Numbered from the stretch's first letter, positions 19,075 to 29,012 are shown. The stretch: 56,398 nt of DNA from Actinomycetota bacterium (GCA_030837345.1 JAUPKQ010000120.1:1-56398); one strand, 5' to 3'. Translations and numbers: made by a program. The notes: a model not told the origin generated them from the letters alone.

Positions 19075-20087
19075 CAGTCGACCAGGCTGCGGCCGGTGAG
19101 CCGCAGGAAGACGTCCTCCAGGGAGGACCGTCGCACCAACGAGGACTCGGGGGACACACCCCGGTCGAGGACGGCACGGAGGGCTGCGTCGCCGTCCGCG
19201 GAGTAGAGCAGCAGGCGGTCGGGCAGGGTCTCGACGCGATCGGCGAGGTCCCTGACGGCGACCTCGAGACCGAGGTGGTCGTCGTCGGTGAAGCGCAGTT
19301 CGAGGACCTCCCGGCTGCTGTGCTGCTCGATCAGTTCCCGAGGAGATCCCTCGGCGACGATACGGCCGCCGTCCATGACGACCAGGCGGTCGCACAGTTG
19401 CTCGGCCTCGTCCATGTAGTGGGTGGTGAGGATCAACGTGACCCCCTGGCGTTTCAACCGGAACAGGCGCTCCCACAACAGGTGCCTCGCCTGGGGGTCG
19501 AGGCCGGTCGTCGGTTCGTCGAGCAGGAGGACATCGGGGTCGTTGACCAGGGCACGGGCGATCGTCAGGCGACGTTTCATGCCCCCTGACAAGGGTTCGA
19601 CCCGGTCGTCGGCCCGGTCGGTCAGGTGGGCGAACTCCAGGAGTTCGTCCGCCTTGGCGCGGGCGTGCGCCCGGGAGAGGCCGAAGTACCGGGCGTAGAG
19701 CACGAGGTTCTCGCGGACTGTCAGTTCCTGGTCGAGCGTGTCCTGCTGCGGGACGACGCCAAGCCGGGCCCGGATGCGTGAACCGTCCCGGCGCGGATCC
19801 AGGCCGAGGACGGTCAGCTCACCGGCGGAGGGCGGGGAGACACAGCCGATCATGCGCATCGTCGAGGACTTGCCCGCGCCGTTCGGCCCGAGGAAACCGA
19901 ACGACTCACCGAGGGGCACCTCGACGTCGATGCCGTCGACCGCGACGAAGTCGCCGAAGCGTTTCACCAGGCCCCGGGCCCGGACAGCTGTTCCCGCCTT
20001 TGTTCCCGAGCTGGAGGAAGACCTCGTGGAGAGCTCGCCCCGTCCTTCGTCCCGGACCACCGAGCTCGTCACCGGCATCCCCCTCAC
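19074..20087 (-). CDS. ABC-2 type exporter, ATP-binding protein (DrrA/NodI-like)
   Basis: 337 residues. Preceded by a ~35-residue polar N-terminal extension, the ATPase core has Walker A FLGPNGAGKSST, signature LSGGMKRR, Walker B VLLLDEPTTGLDPQ and switch histidine LTTHYM. The residues after about 240 form the C-terminal domain found in DrrA/NodI exporters (SREVLELRFTDDD). It powers the two downstream permeases. GTG 20087 and ATG 20078 are alternative starts; a G-rich stretch precedes both. Confidence 0.92.
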   Translation of the reverse strand: MRGMPVTSSVVRDEGRGELSTRSSSSSGTKAGTAVRARGLVKRFGDFVAVDGIDVEVPLGESFGFLGPNGAGKSSTMRMIGCVSPPSAGELTVLGLDPRRDGSRIRARLGVVPQQDTLDQELTVRENLVLYARYFGLSRAHARAKADELLEFAHLTDRADDRVEPLSGGMKRRLTIARALVNDPDVLLLDEPTTGLDPQARHLLWERLFRLKRQGVTLILTTHYMDEAEQLCDRLVVMDGGRIVAEGSPRELIEQHSSREVLELRFTDDDHLGLEVAVRDLADRVETLPDRLLLYSADGDAALRAVLDRGVSPESSLVRRSSLEDVFLRLTGRSLVD

Positions 20088-20179
20088 GTCCCCTACGAGG
20101 CCACCCCGGCCACCCTTTCGACGCTAGCCACGCCTGCACGGCCGGGCAAACGAGATTCCGGATCCGACCCCCGGGATCC

Positions 20180-20437
20180 TCAGCGACGACGCCTGGTCCC
20201 AGGCCGCCGGGCGCTGCCCGAACGCTGCTGCTCGTTGTCGCCCCACCACCGTTCCCTGGGGACCTGAAGGTCCTCGCAGAGCGCGAACCAGACCGACCGC
20301 TCGTCCTCGCCGGCGGCGAGGGCCTGCTCGGCGGAACGGTTCCCGAGCGTCCCGACCACGTGATCCCGCACCAGGACCCGGCCCTGGCCAGGGCCGAACT
20401 CGCCGTCGACCAGGGCCCAGAATTCGCTCATCCGCAC
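20180..20437 (-). CDS. DUF3046 family protein
   Basis: 85 residues, within a longer open frame whose upstream part is antisense to the helicase gene. From the GTG at 20437 the product reads VRMSEFWALVDGEFG, matching the family's usual MRLxEFWxxM start, then VRDHVVGTLGNRSAEQALAAG and VWFALCEDLQVPRERWWG. DUF3046 proteins are small, actinobacterial and often encoded near recA; the function is unknown. It is divergent from the Lhr helicase gene with 111 bp between starts. Confidence 0.85.
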   Translation of the reverse strand: MRMSEFWALVDGEFGPGQGRVLVRDHVVGTLGNRSAEQALAAGEDERSVWFALCEDLQVPRERWWGDNEQQRSGSARRPGTRRRR

Positions 20438-20548
20438 GCTCGAAGCATGCCATCTCCCGCGCCCGGGACAATCGCGGACAGGTGGGCCGGTCACGCCCGG
20501 CGGCCCGGCCTCCGGGATGCTGTCGGTGGTCGGGGTGACAATCGAACC

Positions 20549-23500
20549 GTGACCACCGATCAGCCCGTATCCCCCGTCGACGGGTCCGTCGACGCCTTCG
20601 GGAGCGGCCTCGCCGAGATCCCCGGGGCCTCGGTGCTCGACCGGTTCGGTCCCGCGACCCGGGCGTGGTTCACGGAGACCTTCGCCGCGCCGACCCCGGC
20701 TCAGCTCGGGGCGTGGGCCGCGATCTCCCGCGGCGATCACGCCCTGGTCGTCGCGCCGACGGGCTCCGGCAAGACGCTCGCGGCGTTCCTGTGGGCGATC
20801 GACCGTCTCGTGTCAACGCCGTCCCCGGACGAGGTCACCCACCGCTGCCGGGTGCTCTACGTCAGCCCGCTCAAGGCGCTGGCCGTCGACGTCGAGCGCA
20901 ACCTGCGCCTGCCGCTCGCGGGTGTCCGGCGGGCGGCCGACCGGCTCGGCCTGTCCGCCCGGGAGGTCCGGGTCGCCGTCCGCTCGGGTGACACCCCGGC
21001 CGACCAGCGCCGCGCGTTCTCCCGGACGCCGCCCGACATCCTGATCACCACGCCCGAATCGTTGTTCCTGCTGCTGACGTCCCGGGCCCGCGAGGCGCTG
21101 GCAGGGGTCGAGACCGTCATCGTCGACGAGGTGCACTCCTTGGCGGGAGGCAAGCGGGGAGCCCACCTCACGCTGAGCCTGGAACGGCTCGACGCCCTGG
21201 TGGGGCGGCCCACAGCGAGGGTGGGCCTCTCCGCGACGGTCAGGCCCGTCGCGGCGGTCGCACGCTGGCTGGGCGGTGCGGGTGACGCGCCGGTCCACGT
21301 CGTGCACCCTCCGGCGCAGAAGACCTTCGACCTCCGGGTGGTCGTCCCCGTACCGGACCTGAGCGACCTCGACGCCCCTCGTCCGGACGCCCCTCCGCCG
21401 GGCTCCCCGCAGCCCGGCGATGACGCGGTCACCGCCCCCGCCTCCCGGTCCTCTGTCTGGCCGCATGTCGAGGAACGGGTCGTCGATCTCATCGCGGAGC
21501 ACCGCTCGACGCTCGTCTTCGCCAACTCGCGTCGTCTCGCGGAACGCCTGACCGCCCGGCTCAACGAGGTGTGGGCCGAGCGCCAGGAGGGCGCAGGATC
21601 CCTGCCGGACGCCGGGTCCGCGCACCCCGCCGAGGTCATGGGCCAGGCGGGGGCGTCACGGGGCGCCCCCGCGGTCCTCGCCCGGGCCCACCACGGCTCG
21701 GTGAGCAAGGAGCAGCGCGCCCTGATCGAGAGCGATCTCAAGGCGGGGGTGCTGCCGGCGGTCGTCGCGACGTCGAGCCTCGAGCTCGGGATCGACATGG
21801 GGGCGATCGACCTCGTCGTCCAGGCCGGGTCCCCGCCGAGCGTCGCCAGCGGCCTGCAGAGGGTGGGCCGGGCCGGGCACCAGGTCGGCGCGGTGTCGCA
21901 CGGTGTCCTCTTCCCGACGTTCCGCAGTGATCTCGTCCAGACGGCGGTCGTGGTGGAGCGGATGCGCGACGGCCGGATCGAGGCCCTCACCGTCCCCGCC
22001 AATCCCCTGGACGTCCTGGCGCAGCAGATCGTCGCGATGGTCGCCATGGATCCCTGGGACGTCCGCGACCTCGGGGCACTCGTGCGGCGCGCGGCCCCCT
22101 TCGCGGACCTTGGCCAGGCGGTCCTCGACGCCGTTCTCGACATGGTGTCCGGCCGGTATCCCGGCGACGAGTTCGCCGAGCTGCGGCCACGGATCGTCTG
22201 GGACCGGGCGGCCGGCGTCCTCACCGGGCGGCCGGGCGCCCAGCGGCTGGCGGTCACCTCGGGGGGCACGATTCCCGACCGCGGGCTGTTCGGCGTCTTC
22301 CTGGCCGGTGGCGAAGGACGGCGGGGCGGGTCCGGACGGCGCGTCGGCGAGCTCGACGAGGAGATGGTCTACGAGTCCCGGGTCGGCGACGTCTTCACCT
22401 TGGGGTCCTCGTCCTGGCGTATCGAGGAGATCACCCCGGACCGGGTCCTGGTCACCCCGGCTCCCGGGCGGGCGGGACGTCTGCCGTTCTGGCACGGCGA
22501 CGCCCCGGGACGTCCCCTCGAGCTGGGGCGCGCGATCGGTGCGTTCGTCCGGGAGGTGGACGGTCTTCCGGACGGCGCCGCGCACGCCCGCGTCCGGGCG
22601 GCCGGGCTCGACGAGTGGGCGGCGGACAACCTCCTCGCCTATCTGCGGGAGCAACGCGAGGTGACAGGGCACGTCCCCGACGACAGAACACTCGTCGTGG
22701 AGCGTTTTCGGGACGAACTGGGTGACTGGCGTGTCGTCGTCCACTCCCCCTTCGGCGGCACGGTGCACGCGCCGTGGGCCCTGGCCGTCGCCGCCCGCTT
22801 CCGCGAGCGCTTCGGGATCGACGTCCAGGTGATGCACGGCGACGACGGCCTGGTCCTGCGTCTGCCCGACGTCGAGACGGCCGACGGCCTCGCTCCCGAC
22901 GTGACGGACCTGCTCGTCCTCGACCCCGCCGAGGTGGAGGGGACCGTCACCGCGGAACTGGGCGGGTCGGCGCTGTTCGCCTCGCGGTTCCGGGAGTGCG
23001 CCGGGCGGGCGCTGCTGCTTCCCCGGCGCCGTCCGGGCCAACGGCAGCCGCTGTGGCAGCAACGCCACCGGGCGGCGCAGCTCCTCGCGGTCGCCGGCCG
23101 CCACAGCGGGTTCCCGATCGTGCTGGAGACGGTCCGGGAATGCCTCCAGGACGTCTTCGACGTCCCCGGCCTGACCGAGCTCATGCGGGACGTCGCGTCC
23201 CGGCGGGTGACGATCGTCGAGGTGGACACCGCGACGCCCTCGCCGTTCGCCCGCTCCTTGTTGTTCGGTTACGTCGCGCAGTTCCTCTACGAGGGCGACT
23301 CCCCGCTGGCGGAACGGCGGGCCGCCGCGCTCGCCCTCGATCCCGCCCTGCTCGCGGAGCTCCTCGGCCGGGGCGAGGGTGCGGCCCTGCGCGATCTGCT
23401 GGATCCCGCCGCGCTCGCCCGGACGGAGGCGGAGCTGCAACGGGTCGCTCCCGGCCGCCGCCTGCCCGGTGCCGAGGGAGTGGCGGACCTCCTCCGGCTC

Positions 23501-25318
23501 CTGGGGCCGCTGACGACCGCCGAGGTGGACGAGCGGACGTCCGCCGGTGCGGACGACTCTGCCTCGGGGCCGTCCCTGGCCGCCGCGTGGCTGGGGGACC
23601 TCGAAGAGGCCGGACGGGTGCTGCGGGTCGGCCTCGCCGGCGGCGAGTACTGGGCCTCGGCGGAGGACGCCGGGCGGCTCCGGGACGCGCTGGGAGCGGT
23701 TCTCCCGCCGGGGGTCGCCGAGGCATTCACCGAACCGGTCACCGAACCCCTCGGTGACCTGCTGTCGCGGTTCGCCCGGACCCACGGTCCGTTCACCGCC
23801 GCCGGGCCCGCGGGGCGGTTCGGCCTCGGGATCGCCGTCGTCTCCGACGGGCTGCGGCGGCTCGTCGCCGACGGACGGCTCGTCACGGGCGCATTACGTC
23901 CCCTGGAGGCAGGTGGCGGGCGTGATCTGGACTTCTGCGACGCGGAGGTGCTGAGGATCGTCCGCCGGCGTTCCCTCGCGGCGCTCCGGGCCGAGGTCGA
24001 ACCCGTGTCCGCAGGCGATCTTGCCCGTTTCCTCCTTCTGTGGCAGGGAGTCGGCGGATCCCTGCGCGGCGCGGAGGGGGTCCTGCGGGTGGTGGAACAG
24101 CTCGCGGGCGCCGTCGTTCCGGCGAGCTCGCTGGAGACGCTGATCCTGCCGTCGAGGGTTCCCGGATACTCCCCCGCCGTGCTCGACGAACTGACGGCGT
24201 CCGGGGACGTCGTCTGGTCCGGCCACGGGGCCCTCCCCGGGAACGACGGCTGGGTTGCCCTGCACCCCGCGGACCTCGCACCGGTGACCCTCGGCGACCC
24301 CGGCCCCGGGTTCGAGGCCACTCCGGCGCACCAGGCTCTGCTCGACGTCCTGTCCGGCGGGGGGGCCTACTTCTTCAGGGCGCTGTCGGACGCCGTCGGA
24401 TCGACGGACGACGCCGCCCTCGCCTCGTGCCTCTGGGAGCTCGTCTGGGCGGGGAAACTCACCAACGACACCCTGCTCCCCCTGCGCGCGCTGCTGGCGG
24501 GGGGACGGACGACGCACCGGGTCCGCCAGGCGACCTCCCGGTCCCGGTACTCCACCGGGAGGCAGGCCGCCCGGCGGGCCGCGTGGGCCGCGGCCGGAGG
24601 CCGGGCGTCGATGCCGTCACGCACCGGACCACCCACGGTCGCGGGGCGCTGGTCGCTCCTGCCGCCGGGCGAGGCCGACGTGACGATCCGTTCGCACGCC
24701 GTCGCGGAGATCCTTCTGGACCGGTACGGGGTCGTGACGCGGGGATCGGTCCAGGCCGAGGGCGTGACCGGAGGGTTCGCCGCCGTGTACCGGGTGTTCT
24801 CGGCCTTCGAGGACGCCGGTCGCGTCCGCCGCGGCTACTTCGTCGACGGTCTGGGCGCCGCCCAGTTCGGGAGCACGGGGGCGGTGGACCGGCTGCGGGA
24901 AGTCGCCAGGTCAGCGGAACGGAACGCCCGCCCCGGCCCCGACCCGGAAAGAACCCACGTTCTCGCCGCCTCCGACCCGGCCAATCCCTACGGCGCCGCG
25001 CTGCCCTGGCCGGAGCCCCGGGGCACCGCCCACCGGCCCGGCCGGGCGGCGGGGGCGCTCGTCGTCCTCGTCGACGGCGACCTCGTCCTCTACGTGGAGC
25101 GTGGCGGCCGGTCCCTGCTCTCCTGGACGGAGGCCCCCGTCCGGTTGCAGGCGGCCGCCGACGCGCTGGCCCTCGCCGTCCGCAAGGGGGCCCTCGGGAG
25201 GCTGACCGTCGAACGGGCCGACGGGACCGGCGTCCTCACCACCGGGCATCCGCTGTCCCGGGCGCTGGCCGGCGCCGGATTCCACGCGACCCCGAAAGGG
25301 CTGCGAATTCGCGGTTGA
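20549..25318 (+). CDS. lhr: Lhr-family superfamily 2 helicase
   Basis: 1589 residues from GTG 20549; the longer open frame further upstream runs antisense to DUF3046 and is not used. Lhr is a 3'-5' ATP-dependent DNA/RNA helicase in DNA repair. Motif I APTGSGKTLAAFLW (about 67-80), motif II DEVHSL, motif III LSATVRP, and motifs V-VI TSSLELGIDMG and QRVGRAGH are all present. The Lhr core and winged-helix domains follow (FRFR-like MHGDDGLVLRLPD and LLFGYVAQFLYEGDSPLAERR). The C-terminal ~600 residues match long Lhr proteins of actinobacteria rather than Lhr-core. It sits alone between DUF3046 and a lipoprotein gene. Confidence 0.93.
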   Translation: MTTDQPVSPVDGSVDAFGSGLAEIPGASVLDRFGPATRAWFTETFAAPTPAQLGAWAAISRGDHALVVAPTGSGKTLAAFLWAIDRLVSTPSPDEVTHRCRVLYVSPLKALAVDVERNLRLPLAGVRRAADRLGLSAREVRVAVRSGDTPADQRRAFSRTPPDILITTPESLFLLLTSRAREALAGVETVIVDEVHSLAGGKRGAHLTLSLERLDALVGRPTARVGLSATVRPVAAVARWLGGAGDAPVHVVHPPAQKTFDLRVVVPVPDLSDLDAPRPDAPPPGSPQPGDDAVTAPASRSSVWPHVEERVVDLIAEHRSTLVFANSRRLAERLTARLNEVWAERQEGAGSLPDAGSAHPAEVMGQAGASRGAPAVLARAHHGSVSKEQRALIESDLKAGVLPAVVATSSLELGIDMGAIDLVVQAGSPPSVASGLQRVGRAGHQVGAVSHGVLFPTFRSDLVQTAVVVERMRDGRIEALTVPANPLDVLAQQIVAMVAMDPWDVRDLGALVRRAAPFADLGQAVLDAVLDMVSGRYPGDEFAELRPRIVWDRAAGVLTGRPGAQRLAVTSGGTIPDRGLFGVFLAGGEGRRGGSGRRVGELDEEMVYESRVGDVFTLGSSSWRIEEITPDRVLVTPAPGRAGRLPFWHGDAPGRPLELGRAIGAFVREVDGLPDGAAHARVRAAGLDEWAADNLLAYLREQREVTGHVPDDRTLVVERFRDELGDWRVVVHSPFGGTVHAPWALAVAARFRERFGIDVQVMHGDDGLVLRLPDVETADGLAPDVTDLLVLDPAEVEGTVTAELGGSALFASRFRECAGRALLLPRRRPGQRQPLWQQRHRAAQLLAVAGRHSGFPIVLETVRECLQDVFDVPGLTELMRDVASRRVTIVEVDTATPSPFARSLLFGYVAQFLYEGDSPLAERRAAALALDPALLAELLGRGEGAALRDLLDPAALARTEAELQRVAPGRRLPGAEGVADLLRLLGPLTTAEVDERTSAGADDSASGPSLAAAWLGDLEEAGRVLRVGLAGGEYWASAEDAGRLRDALGAVLPPGVAEAFTEPVTEPLGDLLSRFARTHGPFTAAGPAGRFGLGIAVVSDGLRRLVADGRLVTGALRPLEAGGGRDLDFCDAEVLRIVRRRSLAALRAEVEPVSAGDLARFLLLWQGVGGSLRGAEGVLRVVEQLAGAVVPASSLETLILPSRVPGYSPAVLDELTASGDVVWSGHGALPGNDGWVALHPADLAPVTLGDPGPGFEATPAHQALLDVLSGGGAYFFRALSDAVGSTDDAALASCLWELVWAGKLTNDTLLPLRALLAGGRTTHRVRQATSRSRYSTGRQAARRAAWAAAGGRASMPSRTGPPTVAGRWSLLPPGEADVTIRSHAVAEILLDRYGVVTRGSVQAEGVTGGFAAVYRVFSAFEDAGRVRRGYFVDGLGAAQFGSTGAVDRLREVARSAERNARPGPDPERTHVLAASDPANPYGAALPWPEPRGTAHRPGRAAGALVVLVDGDLVLYVERGGRSLLSWTEAPVRLQAAADALALAVRKGALGRLTVERADGTGVLTTGHPLSRALAGAGFHATPKGLRIRG

Positions 25319-25356
25319 CCTGTTGAGAAGTACGCCGTGAGGCATACTCGGCGGCC

Positions 25357-25785
25357 GTGGGGAGACGAAGCAGCCGCTACCAGGGTGCCGTTCCCGTCGC
25401 GGCCCTGGTTCTCGTGACGAGCGTGACGGGGTGCGGCGTCCCCGGGGGTGGGAGCGCGGTGTGCGAGGTCCTGGAGGAGCAGTTGCCCGCCTACACCGCC
25501 GACCCCCTGACGGCGCTCCCTCCCGGCGCGGGCGCGAGCGCCTGGAGGGCCCACGTCACCCTCATGCGTGCGAGGACGGAGACGCTGAGCAAGGTCGCCC
25601 CGGAGGAACTCCGGGACGCCGCGTCCCGCCTGAAGGAGACGAACGACAAATTGGCCGACATGTTCAGGGCCGCCCAGAACGATCCCGCCCAGGTGGACCC
25701 CGGCCTCGTCTCGCAGTTGCTGCGTGACACCGGCTACCCGGACGCGGTCGCCGCGATCACGATGTACCGGAAGAACAGCTGCTGA
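25357..25785 (+). CDS. Small hypothetical lipoprotein
   Basis: 142 residues from GTG. The signal peptide ends in a lipobox SVTGC, so it should be anchored outside the membrane. The mature part is mostly alpha-helical (LMRARTETLSKVAPEELRDA, LKETNDKLADMFRAAQ) and ends in a Cys. I recognise no named family. It follows lhr by 38 bp on the same strand and converges on clgR. A TACTCG box exactly 6 nt before the GTG could allow leaderless expression independent of lhr. Confidence 0.72.
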   Translation: MGRRSSRYQGAVPVAALVLVTSVTGCGVPGGGSAVCEVLEEQLPAYTADPLTALPPGAGASAWRAHVTLMRARTETLSKVAPEELRDAASRLKETNDKLADMFRAAQNDPAQVDPGLVSQLLRDTGYPDAVAAITMYRKNSC

Positions 25786-25845
25786 CGGGGGGACGGGGGC
25801 AAGGCGCGGGAGTGCGGGCCGCGTGGCGTACAGGCGGCCAGGGAC

Positions 25846-26184
25846 TCAGGCCGCGCTGACGAGACCGGGCGCCGAGAGCGCGACGTCACCCTCGAGAGCG
25901 CTCGCCAGGTCGTCGGGCACGGTGTCGGGAACACGCATGCCCACGGGGGTCTCGGCCGCCGCGACCCGTTGGCTCACCTCGTGGAGCACCCGGGACAACG
26001 GCACCTCCAGGGCCCCGCAGATCGAGGCGAGCAATTCGCTGGAGGCCTCCTTCTGGCCTCGCTCGACCTCGCTGAGGTACCCGAGGGAGACCCGGGCGAC
26101 CGACGAGACTTCCCTGAGGGTTCGGCCCTGCCGACGGCGGGCGTGACGGAGCACGTCGCCGATCTCCTGTCGCAAGAGCACCAT
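25846..26184 (-). CDS. clgR: Transcriptional regulator ClgR
   Basis: 112 residues from ATG 26184, where GGGAGG lies 7 nt upstream; longer in-frame starts lack such a site. An XRE-type helix-turn-helix with near-invariant [19 protein letters not shown] and [18 protein letters not shown] is diagnostic of ClgR. In actinobacteria it activates clp protease, recX and other proteostasis genes and is itself degraded by ClpP. The gene order cinA then clgR is the family's usual location. An 11-bp perfect inverted repeat lies in its 5' region (26246-26273). Confidence 0.93.
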   Translation of the reverse strand: MVLLRQEIGDVLRHARRRQGRTLREVSSVARVSLGYLSEVERGQKEASSELLASICGALEVPLSRVLHEVSQRVAAAETPVGMRVPDTVPDDLASALEGDVALSAPGLVSAA

Positions 26185-26245
26185 GGCCCGTCCTCCCTTC
26201 ATCGGCATGTTGCCTGTCTCGGCTGTTGCCCTGGTCATCTGAAGC

Positions 26246-26273
26246 TGTCGCCGAGGGTTCGACCTCGGCGACA
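26246..26273 (-). promoter_or_regulatory. 11-bp perfect inverted repeat upstream of clgR
   Basis: TGTCGCCGAGG and CCTCGGCGACA flank a 6-nt centre (GTTCGA). A possible -10 box TACCGT lies at 26290-26285 on the minus strand, so the repeat would cover the first ~30 transcribed bases of clgR. It has no U-tract, making an operator or 5'-UTR hairpin more likely than a terminator for cinA. It does not obviously match the CGC-N5-GCG type ClgR site. Confidence 0.6.
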
Positions 26274-26440
26274 CGATTTCCCCCACGGTACCCCGGCCCG
26301 GGTTCAACTGCTCAACAGGCGCGTCGTGAATCACACCGGGGAAACCTCAGGTCGTTCCACGCTGTTCCGCCTCACCTGGACTACTGTCCGTTTTCAGCTC
26401 ATGGCGGAACGATCGGCCCAGATGCCGTGTGCCGCTGCAA

Positions 26441-26914
26441 TCATCCCAGCAGAACACCCAGGGCCGCGTCTACGGTGAGCCTCCGAATCGTGGCTCGATC
26501 CCCGTCGAGCACCAGCGAGACGACCCGGACGCCGCCGGGTCCGGCGATCCCGAGGTGGACCGTTCCGGGCGATCTGCCGTCCTGCGGCGCCGGGCCGGCG
26601 ACACCCGTCGTCGCCAGACCCCACGTGGCGCCCAGACGCTCCCGGACCCCGGTGGCCATCTGGGCCGCGACGTCCGGATGCACCGCCCCATGGGCCGCGA
26701 GCAGCTCGTCGTCCACCCCGAGGAGGACGTGCTTCAGATCGGTCGCGTAGGCGACGACGCCGCCGCGCAGGACGGCCGACGCCCCGGGGACGTCCACCAG
26801 ACGCGCCGCGAGGAGACCACCGGTCAGCGATTCGGCGACGGCCAGGGTGTTCCCCTCGTCGCGCAACCGGGCGATGACGCGGGCTGCCAGGCCGGCGTCG
26901 TCCGGAGTGGTCAC
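26441..26914 (-). CDS. cinA: CinA C-terminal domain protein (nicotinamide-nucleotide amidase)
   Basis: 157 residues from a GTG overlapping the pgsA stop by 4 nt. Only the C-terminal PncC-type amidase domain is present: TLAVAESLTGGLLAARLVDV and GLATTGVAGPA are conserved. The enzyme deamidates nicotinamide mononucleotide to recycle NAD. The N-terminal MoCF-like half of full CinA is absent, as is common in actinobacteria. Lies between pgsA and clgR in the conserved order. Confidence 0.92.
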   Translation of the reverse strand: MTTPDDAGLAARVIARLRDEGNTLAVAESLTGGLLAARLVDVPGASAVLRGGVVAYATDLKHVLLGVDDELLAAHGAVHPDVAAQMATGVRERLGATWGLATTGVAGPAPQDGRSPGTVHLGIAGPGGVRVVSLVLDGDRATIRRLTVDAALGVLLG

Positions 26915-27507
26915 GCCCGGTCGTCCCGGATCAGGCGGATCACCTTCACCAGGTAGTCCAGACCGGTCAGCACCGTCAGGAGCACGGCGGCAGCCATCGT
27001 CACGACGGCCACGGGATGGGCCCAGCCCGGCAGCGGGGTGAGGTACAAGGTGATCGCCACGGCCTGGAGGGCGGTCTTCGCCTTGCCTCCGCGACCGGCC
27101 GGCAGGACCACCCGGCGGATCACCATGAACCGGAGAGTGGTGATCATCGCCTCGCGGACGAGGACGACCGCCGTGGCCCACCAGGCGAGCTCGTCGAGCA
27201 GCGACAGGGCGACGAGGGCCGTCCCGATCAGCGCCTTGTCCGCGATCGGATCCGCGATCTTCCCGATGTCCGTGACGAGGCCTCGGCGACGGGCGAGCTC
27301 ACCGTCGAACCGGTCGGTGATGGCCGCGGCGACGAAGGCCGTCGCGGCGGCCGCCCGCCAGGTGGTGCGCCCGTCGCCGGCGAGCAGGAGCCAGCCGAAC
27401 AGCGGGACGAGCACGAACCGCACGGCGGTCAACCCGTTCGCGACGTTCCACGGGCTGACCCGCCGGGGGGAGGGCGGAACCGCGGCCTGGTCGAGCGAGT
27501 GCTCCAT
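26911..27507 (-). CDS. pgsA: CDP-alcohol phosphatidyltransferase (PgsA-type)
   Basis: 198 residues from ATG 27507, 5 nt after the rimO stop; upstream GTG/ATG codons overlapping rimO are less likely. The CDP-alcohol motif DG-x2-AR-x8-G-x3-D-x3-D is intact (DGELAR ... G ... DPIAD). About four to five membrane spans. It probably makes phosphatidylglycerol phosphate from CDP-diacylglycerol and glycerol-3-phosphate at the membrane; position after rimO and before cinA supports PgsA over phosphatidylinositol-type relatives. Confidence 0.92.
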   Translation of the reverse strand: MEHSLDQAAVPPSPRRVSPWNVANGLTAVRFVLVPLFGWLLLAGDGRTTWRAAAATAFVAAAITDRFDGELARRRGLVTDIGKIADPIADKALIGTALVALSLLDELAWWATAVVLVREAMITTLRFMVIRRVVLPAGRGGKAKTALQAVAITLYLTPLPGWAHPVAVVTMAAAVLLTVLTGLDYLVKVIRLIRDDRA

Positions 27508-27512
27508 CGGGG

Positions 27513-29006
27513 TCACCCTGCCGGATCCGGGCACGGGACCGGCTCGACGGCGGCGACGAGATCGACGCCTTCCGAACGGACCACACGGGCCGTCACGACG
27601 TCCCCGACCCGAAGGCGTGCCCCCGGGGACAAGGACGGTGGCAGGAGCGTCGCTCCGTCCACCTCCGGCCCCTGGTGGGCCGCCCGGCCGAACGGGACCG
27701 GACCGTCGCCGTCGTCCTCCCCGAGATCCTCCACGAGGACCTGCACGATCTCCCCCACACGGTCGGCGGCACGCTCGGCTGTCAACTGTTCGACGAGATC
27801 ACCCACCCGGGTGACACGGGCACTCACGACGTCGGGAGCGAGCTTGCCGGCGAACCCGGCGGCCTCCGTGCCGTCCTCGTCGGAGTACCCGAAGACACCG
27901 ACGACGTCCAGCATCGCCTCGGTGAGGAACCGCTCCAGCTCGGCGACGTCGTCATCGGTCTCCCCGGGGAAACCGACGATCACGTTGGAGCGGATGCCCG
28001 CCGTCGGAGCGAGCGCACGGATCCTCTCGATCAGGGCGAGGAACTCGGCCGTCCCGCCGAAACGCCGCATCCGGCGCAGGACGGACGGCGAACTGTGCTG
28101 GAAGGAGAGATCGAAGTACGGCACGACCTTGGGTGTCGAGGCGAGAACGTCGACGAGCCCCGGGCGCACCTCGGCGGGCTGGAGGTACGAGACACGGACA
28201 CGGTCCAGACCGTCCACCGCCGCCAGGCGGGGCAGGAGCGACTCCAGCAGCCGGAGGTCGCCGAGGTCCTTGCCGTAGGAGGAGGAGTTCTCGCTGACGA
28301 GGAGCACCTCGCGGACCCCTTGCCCGGCGAGCCACACCGCCTCGGCGAGGACGTCGTCGGGACGCCGGGACACGAAGGCACCCCGGAAGGACGGGATGGC
28401 ACAGAACGTGCACCGCCGGTCACAGCCGGAGGCGAGTTTCAGGGGAGCCCACGGACGGGACCCGAGACGGGCCCGCACGACGGTCGAGGGGGACGACGGG
28501 GCCGGGAGGGAGGACGGGGCCGAGGGGCCTGGTCCCGGCTGACGGTCGGCAGGGGCCAGGGGGAGAAGTGTCCGCCGGTCACGCGGCACGTGGGCCGGTG
28601 GCCGCTCGCCGTGGAGCACGCCCGCGAGATGGTCGGCCAGGTCGGTGTACGAGTCGAATCCGAGAACGGCGTCGGCCTCGGGCAGCGCCTCGGCGAGATC
28701 ACGCCCGTAGCGCTCGGCGAGACACCCGACGGCGACGACCGCGCGGGTCCGCGAGGAGGCGTCGGCCCGCAGATCGGCCGCCTCCAGAACGGTGTCGATC
28801 GAGTCCTTCTTCGCCTGTTCCACGAAACCACAGGTGTTGACCACGGCGACGTCGGCGTCCGCGGCGTCGTCCACGAGGCCCCAGCCCGCGGCCCGCAGCC
28901 TTCCCGCGAGTTCTTCGGAGTCCACCTCGTTGCGCGCGCACCCCAGCGTGACCAGGGCCACCGTGCGTCCCGGCACCGGTTCGGGACCGGAGTGCGTGCG
29001 TGGCAT
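27513..29006 (-). CDS. rimO: Ribosomal protein S12 methylthiotransferase RimO
   Basis: 497 residues. A radical-SAM enzyme that methylthiolates the aspartate of ribosomal protein S12. N-terminal cluster cysteines Cys23 ([13 protein letters not shown]), Cys59 (NTCGF) and Cys95 (VGCLAERY); radical-SAM CDRRCTFC gives Cys195, Cys199 and Cys202. The GCARN-VDSE and CDxxCxFCAIPxxRG sequences separate it from MiaB. A TRAM domain closes the protein. A ~40-residue Ser/Pro-rich insertion lies just before the radical-SAM core. A TAGGCT box exactly 6 nt before the ATG suggests a leaderless transcript; pgsA, cinA and probably clgR follow on it. Confidence 0.95.
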   Translation of the reverse strand: MPRTHSGPEPVPGRTVALVTLGCARNEVDSEELAGRLRAAGWGLVDDAADADVAVVNTCGFVEQAKKDSIDTVLEAADLRADASSRTRAVVAVGCLAERYGRDLAEALPEADAVLGFDSYTDLADHLAGVLHGERPPAHVPRDRRTLLPLAPADRQPGPGPSAPSSLPAPSSPSTVVRARLGSRPWAPLKLASGCDRRCTFCAIPSFRGAFVSRRPDDVLAEAVWLAGQGVREVLLVSENSSSYGKDLGDLRLLESLLPRLAAVDGLDRVRVSYLQPAEVRPGLVDVLASTPKVVPYFDLSFQHSSPSVLRRMRRFGGTAEFLALIERIRALAPTAGIRSNVIVGFPGETDDDVAELERFLTEAMLDVVGVFGYSDEDGTEAAGFAGKLAPDVVSARVTRVGDLVEQLTAERAADRVGEIVQVLVEDLGEDDGDGPVPFGRAAHQGPEVDGATLLPPSLSPGARLRVGDVVTARVVRSEGVDLVAAVEPVPCPDPAG

Positions 29007-29012
29007 CCGGCC

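Noticed and set aside
19778-20548. N-terminal extension of the Lhr helicase frame
   Set aside because: It runs antisense through the exporter ATPase start and DUF3046 and has no domain; the family N-terminus fits GTG 20549.
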